A stretch of 64,000 nucleotides of DNA, from NCBI RefSeq assembly GCF_002741075.1, contig NZ_CP016634.1, positions 2,154,501 through 2,218,500 on the forward strand, in the 5' to 3' direction. Shown here one piece after another: positions 29,195-37,072 of this stretch. Position numbers and translations under genes: made by a program. The stretch comes from Pseudomonas putida (lineage in GTDB: Bacteria > Pseudomonadota > Gammaproteobacteria > Pseudomonadales > Pseudomonadaceae). The number at the start of each line of letters is the position of its first letter. The first letter of the stretch is position 1. The notes below the pieces were generated by a model. It was given only the letters and a program-made list of their open reading frames with translations. It made no database searches and was not told where the DNA came from.

Positions 29195-30139
29195 CTATGG
29201 CGAAGGCGCATGCCCGCCCTGCACACCGAACTGCGACTGACGCCAAAGCTCGAAGACCCGATTACGCAACCAGCGATGTTCGGCCGAAGCCTGCAGACGC
29301 TGGTGCCAGACCACCCAGTAGCGCTGGGTATGGTCGATGAAGCCCAGGGGCCGCCATGCCAGGCGGTGCAAGCGGCACAGCTGGCGGGCGATGTGCTCGG
29401 GCACGGTGGCCAGCGCCTGACCGTTGCCGATCACCTGCACCGTAGCGCAGAAGAACGGCACTTCCAGGCTGATCCGCCGTTGCAGCCCCTGGGCACGCAA
29501 GTGGCGATCGATGAAGCTGTCCTTGTCACCGCCACCGGAAATGCGCACATGCTTGAAGGCCAGGTAGTCATCCTGGCTCACCTTGGCGTGGGCGGCCAGC
29601 GGATGATCGTCGCGCATCAAACACACCGCGCGATCTTCTCCCAGTAGCCGGCCGTGCAGGTTGGGCGGGGACTCATCGAACAAGGTGGTGGCCAGGTCGA
29701 TCTCTCCACTGGCCAGCAAGGCGTATTGGCCTGCCTGCCAGGTGCGGTACTCCAAGGACACACCCGGGGCTTCATGTTCCAAGGCGCTGACCAGCAGCGG
29801 CAGCATGTGTTCGGCCACGTAGTCCGAGGCGGCGAGGCAGAAGCGCCGCTCACAGCGCGCCGGGTCGAAGGCAGCAGGTTGGCGCAAAGCTGCCAGCTCC
29901 CCCAGCACCTGCCGCAGCGGCTCGACCAGCGACTCGGCGTGCTCGCTGAGTACATAGCCGCGCCCTTGGCGGACCAGCAACGGATCATCGAAGGCTTCAC
30001 GCAGATGCGCCAGTTGCCGGCTCAAGGCCGACTGGCTGGTGCCGAGACGTTCGGCGGCGTGACTGAGGTTCTTCAACTGCAGGAGGCAGTCGAGGGTACG
30101 CAGGTGAGCGAGGCTCAAGGAGGCGAAGGTGGGGTGCAT
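29195..30139 (-). CDS. LysR family regulator, probable regulator of ddc
   Basis: A 314-residue LysR protein: winged helix-turn-helix at residues ~8-65 (LLQLKNLSHAAERLGTSQSALSRQLAHLREAF) and a periplasmic-binding-like effector domain. The start is ATG 30139 (MHPTFASLSLAHLRTLD). It lies immediately upstream of ddc on the same strand, which is unusual for LysR genes (often divergent) but matches the order I recall in KT2440. The effector is unknown; an aromatic amino acid is a reasonable guess. Confidence 0.85.
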   Translation of the reverse strand: MHPTFASLSLAHLRTLDCLLQLKNLSHAAERLGTSQSALSRQLAHLREAFDDPLLVRQGRGYVLSEHAESLVEPLRQVLGELAALRQPAAFDPARCERRFCLAASDYVAEHMLPLLVSALEHEAPGVSLEYRTWQAGQYALLASGEIDLATTLFDESPPNLHGRLLGEDRAVCLMRDDHPLAAHAKVSQDDYLAFKHVRISGGGDKDSFIDRHLRAQGLQRRISLEVPFFCATVQVIGNGQALATVPEHIARQLCRLHRLAWRPLGFIDHTQRYWVVWHQRLQASAEHRWLRNRVFELWRQSQFGVQGGHAPSP

Positions 30140-30224
30140 CGATGGGTGACTCCGACGAGGGCCGTGCCCTCTCTCGCAGGGCACGCCGGGCTGCCGACGT
30201 GTCCTGCGATGGGGGCCCCGCTGA

Positions 30225-30935
30225 TCAGTCAGTCAGGCCGACGTAGACGTTCTGCACGTCATCGTGGTTGTCGATCGCCTCGAGGAAGGCCTCGACCTCG
30301 GCCAAGGCCTCGGCGCTGAGGCTGGCAGCGCTGATGGGGTTCTTAGGCGTATAGCCGATTTTCGCCGAGGTGACGGTGAAGCCGTGCTCCGGCAGAGATT
30401 TCTGGACCGCGTCCAGGTCGGTGGTGTCGGTGATGAACAGGGTCGAGCCCTCTTCCTCGCCCTCCTCGAAATCCTGGGCGCCGGATTCGATGGCGGCCAG
30501 CTCAGGGTCGGCATCGCCATTCGGGGTGGCTTCGATCAGGCCGACGTGGTTGAAATCCCAGGCCACCGAACCACTGGAGCCGAGCTGGCCCTTGCGGAAG
30601 GCAACGCGGATCTCAGCGACCGTGCGATTGATGTTGTCGGTCAGGCACTCGACGATCAGCGGGACCTGATGCGGGGCGAAGCCTTCATAGGTCACGGCGT
30701 GGTACTGCACCGAATCGCCGTCCAGGCCCGCGCCCTTGCGAATGGCACGCTCCAGGGTCTCACGGGTCATCGAAGCCTTCTTGGCCTGCTCCACGGCCAG
30801 GCGCAGGCGCGGGTTCATGTCCGGATCGGCGCCGGATTTGGCGGCGATCTGAATTTCCTTGGCCAGCTTGCCCATGATCTTGCCTTTGGCGTTGGCTGCG
30901 GCTTCTTTATGCTTGGCTTTCCACTGTGCGCCCAT
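30225..30935 (-). CDS. YebC/PmpR-family protein (YeeN-like subgroup)
   Basis: A 236-residue three-domain protein: N-terminal [18 protein letters not shown] and [27 protein letters not shown], then [17 protein letters not shown] and a conserved acidic C-terminus ([13 protein letters not shown]). The first residues differ from canonical YebC (MAGHSKWANI), placing it with the YeeN/YebC2 branch. The family was long annotated as transcriptional regulators; recent work links YebC-type proteins to translation through difficult peptide stretches. The role here is undefined. Confidence 0.88.
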   Translation of the reverse strand: MGAQWKAKHKEAAANAKGKIMGKLAKEIQIAAKSGADPDMNPRLRLAVEQAKKASMTRETLERAIRKGAGLDGDSVQYHAVTYEGFAPHQVPLIVECLTDNINRTVAEIRVAFRKGQLGSSGSVAWDFNHVGLIEATPNGDADPELAAIESGAQDFEEGEEEGSTLFITDTTDLDAVQKSLPEHGFTVTSAKIGYTPKNPISAASLSAEALAEVEAFLEAIDNHDDVQNVYVGLTD

Positions 30936-31060
30936 GTCGACTCTCTTTGTTTCAGCGGCCGGTTCAGGAAGCGACCGGCCAAAAGTGGGAGCAGTTTATA
31001 CGCCCTCGCCTGCTTGATCGACAAGAAATCGCACAGGGGCCGCTGCGCAGCCCCCGGCTA

Positions 31061-32452
31061 TCAGGCTTTGTCAGCCTTGCCCGCCGCCGCGGCGAACTTC
31101 GCCAGGCGCACGTCCAGCCGCCGTGGCCGCACACCGCGATCCTCGGCGCGCTCCTTGCGGCGAATGGCATTGCGCACCATCAGCGAGCCCAGGTAGCGAA
31201 TCGGCTCCGGCGGGAAGTAGCCCAGCGGCCCCTTGACCAGCGGCGAGCGTGTCCAGGGGTTGTCCTGGCCCAAGGCCAGCGAGGACAGAATCTGCCCGCC
31301 CATGTGGCACGGCCCGACACCACTGCCCGAGTAGCCAAAGCCGTAGAACACATTGCCCTGCCCGTCCAACCGGCCGAAGAACGGCAAGCCGGTCACCGAG
31401 CGATCCGACGGCCCGTTCCAACTGGCCGCCAAGGGTACGTCGGCCAGCGCCGGGAAGAAATCGGCCAGGCTTTCACGCAGCAGAGGCTGGTAAGGCGAAG
31501 GCTGGTCGAACACCGGCAGCATGCGCCCGCCATAGGCGAAGGTGTTCCCACCCTTGCCCAGCATCAGCCGGCCATCACTGGTGTTGTGGTAGTAGTGCAC
31601 GAAGATCCGCGAGTCGAGGACGCTGACGCCACTGACCAGGCCGATCTCGCGCAGCAGCTCGGGGCACGGCTCGGTGATGACCATGTCGCTGGAGACGATC
31701 GCGACGCTGCGCTCGAACTGCGGGAAGGCCCGCGCCATCCAGGCATTGAGGCCCAGCACTACGCGATCCGCGAGAATGGTGCCACGCGCCGTACGCACCT
31801 GGGCCGGCGTGCCGTGCTCCAGCCCGGTCATGGCGGTGCCTTCGTGGATACGCACGCCACGTTGCAGTGCGACTCGGCGCAGGCCGCGCACCAGCCGGCC
31901 CGGCTGCACCGTGGCGGCGGCCGGTGAATACCAGCCCTCCAGGTGACGGTCCGAGCCTGCCAGGCGTTGTACTTGTTCCAGCTGCAGGCGCTGGAACGAA
32001 TTGATCCCTTTTTGCTCCAGGGCCGCGATCACCGCATCGGTGCCGCCGACCTGGGCGTGGTTGGTCGCGGTGTACAAGGTGCCATCCAGGCGGTAGTCGC
32101 ACTGGATGCCGTTGGCCGCGCAGAACTCGCCGATGGCGCTGATGCTGCGCTCCGACTCGCGCACCAGGCGCACCGCCTCCTCTGCCCCGAACAAGCGTTC
32201 GAGGGTGAAGTACTTGGCCGACCACGACAACGCGCATCCCCCGTTCCGGCCGCTGGCCCCGGCACCGCAGATGTCCGCCTCGATCAGCATCACATCCAGT
32301 TCGGGCGCCTGCTCCTTGAGCATCAGCGCCGTCCACAATCCGGTGTAGCCACCGCCGACGATGCACACGTCGCAACGTGCATCGCCCATCAGCGGCGGGC
32401 ACACCGCCTCGTTTTCCGTGTCCAGGGCCTGTTGCAGCCAGAAGGGTCTCAT
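31061..32452 (-). CDS. FAD-dependent oxidoreductase, aminophosphonate-type (DAO family)
   Basis: A 463-residue flavoenzyme of the D-amino acid oxidase/PuuB superfamily. The N-terminal Rossmann motif is VCIVGGGYTGLWTALMLKE, then GAGASGRNGGCALSW; near the C-terminus is FGYSGSGVGPCHMGGQI. The start at 32452 has AAAGGA upstream. It is followed closely (13-base gap) by the upstream OPA-type transporter gene and controlled by a divergent LysR, the arrangement of the 2-aminoethylphosphonate-associated oxidoreductases (TIGR03329 type). I infer oxidative deamination of an aminophosphonate or related amine; a phnW/phnX pair is not visible here. Confidence 0.75.
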   Translation of the reverse strand: MRPFWLQQALDTENEAVCPPLMGDARCDVCIVGGGYTGLWTALMLKEQAPELDVMLIEADICGAGASGRNGGCALSWSAKYFTLERLFGAEEAVRLVRESERSISAIGEFCAANGIQCDYRLDGTLYTATNHAQVGGTDAVIAALEQKGINSFQRLQLEQVQRLAGSDRHLEGWYSPAAATVQPGRLVRGLRRVALQRGVRIHEGTAMTGLEHGTPAQVRTARGTILADRVVLGLNAWMARAFPQFERSVAIVSSDMVITEPCPELLREIGLVSGVSVLDSRIFVHYYHNTSDGRLMLGKGGNTFAYGGRMLPVFDQPSPYQPLLRESLADFFPALADVPLAASWNGPSDRSVTGLPFFGRLDGQGNVFYGFGYSGSGVGPCHMGGQILSSLALGQDNPWTRSPLVKGPLGYFPPEPIRYLGSLMVRNAIRRKERAEDRGVRPRRLDVRLAKFAAAAGKADKA

Positions 32453-32465
32453 GGGTCGCTTTCCT

Positions 32466-33782
32466 TTAGGTACGCGCCGGCTTGATTGCCATTGCAGTGT
32501 TGGGTGCCACGTCGTTGGCCTGGGCAACGGTGGCCGGGCGGCTGTTCCAGTGCGGCAGCAGCACCAGGGCCGAGAACAGCGCAGTGCCCGCAAAGATGAT
32601 GAACACCGTGACGCTGTCGAAGTACCCCGGCAGCAAGCCGCCCAGTACCGCGCCCACCGAGCCGCAGCCATTGACGAAGCCTGCGGCGGTGGCGCCGGAT
32701 TTGGCGGTCCCGAAGTCGATGGCAGCCGCGCCGCTGATCATCGAGTCCGGTCCATACAAAGTCAGGCCCATGACGAACAGCAAGGCGACCACCAGCACCA
32801 CGCTGCCGGTGTGCATGGCGCCCATGAATGCCGCGAGGGCGACCGTCAGCAGCACCAGGCTGATCACACAGGCCGGCATGCGGCGTGCGCCGAACAGCTT
32901 GTCCGAGGCCAGGCCGATGATGATCGGCCCGAGCAGGCCGGCCAGTTCGAAGGCGGTCGGGATGATGGCCGCGCCGACCTTGCCCACCGAGGGCATCTGT
33001 TCGAAGACGATCACCGGCCCCCACAGCAAGATGGCGTAGCGCGCAGGCTTGAGCATGAAGTAGGCCAGGCCCAGGGTCAGCACGGTGCGGTTACGCAGGA
33101 TCTCCTTCAGCGGCTCCCACACGCTGCCCAGGCTCGAGCCCGGCGCCATGCTTTGCGGCTCGGGTTCAACCGCCGGCAGGCCGACATCCTCAGGCTTGTT
33201 GCGTTGGAAGATGAAGAACAGCACGGCCACGCCCGCCACCACCGCGGCACTGGAGAAGAATGCCGCGTGCCAGCTGCCGATCAGCGTATAGGCCCACCAG
33301 CCAGCGAACGGCGAGGCCACCAGGCCACCGAAGGCATAGCAGGAACTCCACAAGCCCAGCACCCGCCCACGCTGCACGGCGGGGAAGAAACTGCCGATGT
33401 TCTTGCACAGCCCCGCCCAGCCGGTGGACTGCGCCAGGCCCTGGATCAGCATGCAGGTGGCAAAGATCGGGAACGTCGCGTAGCTGCCCATCACCACGGC
33501 GGCAGCCGCGGAAATCAGCAAGCCGCCGAGCACCACCACGCGCGGCCCGAAGCGGTCGGCGAGCATGCCCCAGGTGAACTGGCCCACGGCATAGGCGGCC
33601 AGGTAGATACCGTCGAGGTTGGCCATGGCGGCCTTGTCGAGCATGAAGGTGGGGTCCTCACCGATGCCAAGCTTGGCGACCGAGAAGGCTTTGCGAGTGA
33701 AGTAGAAGGCGGCGTAGGCCAGCCAGGTGATTGCGAAGATCTGGACGCGCCAGCGCTTCATGGCCGCTAGGGATTGATTCAT
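32466..33782 (-). CDS. MFS transporter of the organophosphate:phosphate antiporter type
   Basis: A 438-residue 12-TM protein of the GlpT/UhpT branch: AAFYFTRKAFSVAKLGI, GMLADRFGPRVVVLGGLL, LIQGLAQSTGWAGLCKNIGSFFP and FGTAKSGATAAGFVNGCGSVGA. The start at 33782 has AGAGGT upstream. It is in an operon with the FAD oxidoreductase and divergent from a LysR gene. OPA-family transporters carry phosphorylated or phosphonate-like anions, which agrees with an aminophosphonate substrate (inference). Confidence 0.8.
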   Translation of the reverse strand: MNQSLAAMKRWRVQIFAITWLAYAAFYFTRKAFSVAKLGIGEDPTFMLDKAAMANLDGIYLAAYAVGQFTWGMLADRFGPRVVVLGGLLISAAAAVVMGSYATFPIFATCMLIQGLAQSTGWAGLCKNIGSFFPAVQRGRVLGLWSSCYAFGGLVASPFAGWWAYTLIGSWHAAFFSSAAVVAGVAVLFFIFQRNKPEDVGLPAVEPEPQSMAPGSSLGSVWEPLKEILRNRTVLTLGLAYFMLKPARYAILLWGPVIVFEQMPSVGKVGAAIIPTAFELAGLLGPIIIGLASDKLFGARRMPACVISLVLLTVALAAFMGAMHTGSVVLVVALLFVMGLTLYGPDSMISGAAAIDFGTAKSGATAAGFVNGCGSVGAVLGGLLPGYFDSVTVFIIFAGTALFSALVLLPHWNSRPATVAQANDVAPNTAMAIKPART

Positions 33783-33988
33783 TTGACTCTGACCTCTTGC
33801 TCAAGTGTGCCGGCAGAATGTGAAAAAACGCCTGTTTTGTTGTTGTGTTGCGCACTGCATGACGAGGGGACCGTCACTGGTCAGATGGCACCGCAGGTCG
33901 GACACGACCGGCTGGATACCATGGCCCCCGGTGACTGCTTGCAGCAGGAGCACCGTCGGACTGTCGGACATGGAACCAGTTGGTGACT

Positions 33989-34009
33989 GATAAATAAAAT
34001 CGATTTATC
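33989..34009. promoter_or_regulatory. LysR-type operator, perfect dyad
   Basis: GATAAAT (33989-33995) and ATTTATC (34003-34009) are exact inverse complements with a 7-base spacer, containing the T-N11-A pattern of LysR sites. It lies between the transporter/oxidoreductase operon and the divergent LysR gene, 40 bases before the latter's start. Confidence 0.65.
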
Positions 34010-34048
34010 GTATTTCACACATAAGCTCAGCTTGTAACGGAGTGCGTC

Positions 34049-34918
34049 ATGTCAGTCTCCCATGCTCAACTGAAGGCCTTTCACGCCGTCGCCCAGCACG
34101 GCAGCTTCACCCGCGCCGCCGAAAAACTGTTCCTGACCCAGCCAGCGGTCTCCGACCAGGTGCGAAAGCTCGAAGAGCGCTATGGCGTGCTGCTGTTCCA
34201 CCGCAACAAGCGCTCGGTGCAACTGACCGACCTGGGCGAACGCCTGCTGGGTATCACCCAGCGTTTGTTCGCCTGCGAGACCGAGGCGGTGGAACTGCTG
34301 CAGGATTCCCGCGCCCTGCACACCGGTAGCCTGGTGCTGGCCGTGGATGCCCCGGTGCACGTGCTGCCGCAGATCGCCAAGTTCTGCCAGCGCTACCCAG
34401 GCATCCAGGTGAAGATCGAGACCGGCAACACCGACGAGTCCCTGGCCCGGCTGTTCAGCTACCAGGCCGACCTGGCGCTGCTTGGCCGCGATGTGGATGA
34501 CGAACGCTTGTTCTGCGTGCCCATGCGCCGCGACCCGATGGTTGCGTTCGTCTCCCACAACCACCCGTGGGCAAGCCGTGGCGCGATCCACCTCGCCGAC
34601 CTGGACGACACCCCGTTGGTGCTGCGTGAACCCGGCTCGGTGACTCGCCAGACCCTTGAGGAAGAAATGCAGCGCGCCGGCCTGCGCATGCGTTCGGCGA
34701 TCCAGGTGGAGGGCCGTGAGGCGGCCCGCGAAGCGGTGGTGGTGGGGATAGGCGTGGGCGTGGTCTCGGCGGCCGAGTTCGGCGCCGATGCGCGGGTGTG
34801 CGCCTTGCCGATACTTGATTGCCAACGCCATCTGACCGAGACCTTGGTGTGCTTGAGCGAGCAGCGGACTCGACGGGTCGTGGCGACCTTCCTGCAGATG
34901 GTGCAGGACGAGCGCTGA
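34049..34918 (+). CDS. LysR family regulator (aminophosphonate-associated type)
   Basis: A 289-residue LysR regulator. The helix-turn-helix is at residues ~5-62 (AVAQHGSFTRAAEKLFLTQ, SDQVRKLEERYGVLLFHRNK) and the effector domain has SLVLAVDAPVHVLPQIAKFC and REAAREAVVVGIGVGVVSAAEF. The short spacing and divergent neighbour resemble the phn_lysR family. It probably activates the divergent transporter/oxidoreductase operon through the dyad at 33989-34009. Confidence 0.85.
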   Translation: MSVSHAQLKAFHAVAQHGSFTRAAEKLFLTQPAVSDQVRKLEERYGVLLFHRNKRSVQLTDLGERLLGITQRLFACETEAVELLQDSRALHTGSLVLAVDAPVHVLPQIAKFCQRYPGIQVKIETGNTDESLARLFSYQADLALLGRDVDDERLFCVPMRRDPMVAFVSHNHPWASRGAIHLADLDDTPLVLREPGSVTRQTLEEEMQRAGLRMRSAIQVEGREAAREAVVVGIGVGVVSAAEFGADARVCALPILDCQRHLTETLVCLSEQRTRRVVATFLQMVQDER

Positions 34919-35000
34919 GCAATCGCGCTGACCTTTTCACAGCTAAACCCGCCCCCACCGGGTATGCTCAAGACACCCTTGTTGCGCATGGATACACCGC

Positions 35001-35372
35001 ATGCTTTACCGCCTTGGCGCCGACGCCTTGGTCCTCCTGCACCTGGGGTTCATCCTGCTGGTGCTGTTCGGCGGCCTGCTGGTCCTCAAGTGGCGCCCTG
35101 CCCTGTTTATCCACTTGCCGGCCCTGGCCTGGGGCCTGGCGGTGGAAGGCCTGCACATCGCCTGCCCGTTGACCGGCTGGGAAAACCGCATGCGCGCTGC
35201 GGCGGGTCAAGCCGGCTACCAGGGCGGATTCGTCGAGCACTACATCTGGCCGCTGATCTACCCCGCCGGGTTGACGCCGCAGATCCAGACGCTGCTGGGG
35301 TTGTTCGTGCTGCTGCTCAACCTCGGCGTGTACAGCTACGTGATCTGGCGCTGGCGCCGCCCTAACGGGTAG
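35001..35372 (+). CDS. DUF2784 membrane protein
   Basis: A 123-residue protein with three or four hydrophobic helices: ADALVLLHLGFILLVLFGGLLVL at the N-terminus, LPALAWGLAVEGLHIACPLTGWE in the middle and a C-terminal LLGLFVLLLNLGVYSYVIW. The family's conserved CPLTxWE segment is present. The function is unknown. Its last 11 bases overlap the convergent tam gene. Confidence 0.8.
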   Translation: MLYRLGADALVLLHLGFILLVLFGGLLVLKWRPALFIHLPALAWGLAVEGLHIACPLTGWENRMRAAAGQAGYQGGFVEHYIWPLIYPAGLTPQIQTLLGLFVLLLNLGVYSYVIWRWRRPNG

Positions 35373-36138
35373 CGACCACGAACAACCGCGGAAACGCCAG
35401 CAACACCTTGCCATCACTCGATGGCGGATAGTCACGCTGCATCGCTTGCAGGTACAGCTGCTGGAAGTCCTCTTGCTGTTGTGCGTCCAGGCACGCCAGG
35501 TAGGGACGCAAGGCCGAACCCTTGAACCACTCCACCACTGCCTGCGCCCCGCCTGCGAGCGGGTGATGATAGGTGGTGCGCCACACATCCACGCGGCTGC
35601 ACAGTGGACTGAGCAAGTCGTAGTAGAACGCCGCGTTGTGCCTGGGCGGCAAGGAGAAGTCGGCGAACTGCTCGGCCCAAGGGCCTTGGTTGGCGATCTC
35701 GCGTAACTGTCGATGGGCGGGTTCGTCGAGGTTGTCAGGGGTCTGCACGGCGAGGCTCCCGCCCTCGGTGAGCTGGCGGATCAGGTGCGGGTAGAGGGTG
35801 CCATGGTCGGGCAACCATTGCAGCGAGGCGTTGGCCAGGATCAGGTCCTGGGGCTCTGCGGCGGACCAACTGGCGATGTCGCCAATTTCACAACGCACCT
35901 GCGGCACGCACAGGCGACGGCGCTGGCGCGCCTTGTCGATCATGTCCGGATCGCTGTCCAGCGCCACCACCATGGCATCAGGATGCTGACCGCGCAGCAC
36001 TTCGGTGGAATTGCCCGGGCCACAGCCAAGGTCGGTGGCATGACGTACTGGACGCGGTGGCACCGCGGCCAGCAGGTCGCGCACGGCGCGGGAGCGCTCG
36101 TCTTCGAACAACGAATATTGGGTAGCGGACCAGGCCAT
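35362..36138 (-). CDS. tam: Trans-aconitate 2-methyltransferase
   Basis: A 258-residue class I SAM methyltransferase. The SAM motif I is ATDLGCGPGNSTEVL, motif II VVALDSDPDMIDKAR, then LILANASLQWLPDH and the family-specific VDVWRTTYHHPL and GSALRPYL. It methylates trans-aconitate, a by-product of aconitase that inhibits the TCA cycle. The length matches E. coli Tam (252). Confidence 0.9.
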   Translation of the reverse strand: MAWSATQYSLFEDERSRAVRDLLAAVPPRPVRHATDLGCGPGNSTEVLRGQHPDAMVVALDSDPDMIDKARQRRRLCVPQVRCEIGDIASWSAAEPQDLILANASLQWLPDHGTLYPHLIRQLTEGGSLAVQTPDNLDEPAHRQLREIANQGPWAEQFADFSLPPRHNAAFYYDLLSPLCSRVDVWRTTYHHPLAGGAQAVVEWFKGSALRPYLACLDAQQQEDFQQLYLQAMQRDYPPSSDGKVLLAFPRLFVVATR

Positions 36139-36201
36139 GACGGGGCTCCTGCGGCAGGCTCAATGCCAGAAGCATAAGCCATCCGGGCCTTTATCGTAGG
36201 C

Positions 36202-36744
36202 CTAGACCTCGGTCAGCGGAATGTCACCGGCACAGCCCTTGCCTTCGCGTCGTTCGTTCATCCAGCCATTGACCTGCTGGCCGAACTGCGCTGGCGCCTT
36301 GCGCCCGAAACGCCGAGCCAGGTCCAGGATGGTCTGCTGACCCAAAGCCTCCTCCATGCGCTTTTGCGCACCCAGCATCACCGCATGGATAGCGCAGGTG
36401 CCCTCGGTGGCCCAGCTAGGAGGCGAGCCCTCGAAGAGGGTGCAGCGCTCGCGGATCTCGCGGCAATCGAAAATTTTCTTCTGCCCATCGATGGCGCGAA
36501 CGATGTCCAGCACAGTGATCTCATCGGATGGCCGTGCCAGGCGAAAGCCGCCGCGCACGCCTTCTGTTGCGGCCACAAGCCCGGCACGGGCGAGCTTGGT
36601 GAACACCTTGGCCAGGTACTCCTGGGGCACGCCTTGCAATTCGGCCAGGTCGCGGACGCTGGACTCGCGGCTGTCGCCGCGCTCATCCACCAGAAACAGC
36701 AGGCAATGGATGCCGTACTCGACGCCGGCACTGTAAAGGGACAT
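36202..36744 (-). CDS. Rrf2 family regulator with probable iron-sulfur cysteines
   Basis: A 180-residue regulator with an N-terminal winged helix (residues ~1-85: SVRDLAELQGVPQEYLAKVF, GVRGGFRLARP). Three cysteines in FDCREIRERC...GTC (about residues 93, 101 and 117) are spaced as in IscR/NsrR/RirA-type Fe-S sensors. A C-terminal extension adds a further Cys. The target is unknown. The upstream region contains a gene remnant rather than a divergent partner. Confidence 0.85.
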   Translation of the reverse strand: MSLYSAGVEYGIHCLLFLVDERGDSRESSVRDLAELQGVPQEYLAKVFTKLARAGLVAATEGVRGGFRLARPSDEITVLDIVRAIDGQKKIFDCREIRERCTLFEGSPPSWATEGTCAIHAVMLGAQKRMEEALGQQTILDLARRFGRKAPAQFGQQVNGWMNERREGKGCAGDIPLTEV

Positions 36745-36762
36745 GTCAATCTCCGACCAATA

Positions 36763-36870
36763 TTGTCGAAGGACCTCAAGCGCCAGATCAACTCGGTGTG
36801 GATCTACCCGCCGGCGGCTGATCGGGCCGTGGCCCTGGCGGCGGCCGATCCGCTGATTCCCATCGTTTGA
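36763..36870 (+). pseudogene. 3' remnant of an unidentified gene
   Basis: The frame ending at TGA 36868-36870 reads LKRQINSVWIYPPAADRAV followed by ALAAADPLIPIV, with GC-rich third positions like a real gene. It is followed 12 bases later by a strong terminator. Only about 35 codons remain; upstream it runs straight into the promoter region of the minus-strand Rrf2 gene with no start codon or ribosome site. I could not identify the parent protein. Confidence 0.5.
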
Positions 36871-36882
36871 CCTTCTTCCACA

Positions 36883-36909
36883 AGAGGCCGCATCGCGGCC
36901 TCTTTTTTT
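36883..36909 (+). terminator. Strong rho-independent terminator
   Basis: A 9-bp perfect stem AGAGGCCGC (36883-36891) / GCGGCCTCT (36895-36903) with a 3-base loop, followed by a T-run to 36909. There is no intact plus-strand gene upstream; it belongs to the gene remnant. The following 160 bases to the chemoreceptor are AT-rich and probably hold its promoter. Confidence 0.85.
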
Positions 36910-37072
36910 GGGGCTTTAATTGATCAGCTGTCCAACAATACTGGCACTATGTCATCATTCAGCAAAAACAATATGAATAGTAAGGACTTAACCTAATCCG
37001 CAGTGTACCCAGCGCCTGATCTTTCCCCGCCGTCTTGCGCCCTGGTCGCTGCCAAAGTGATGGAGCATTTCA

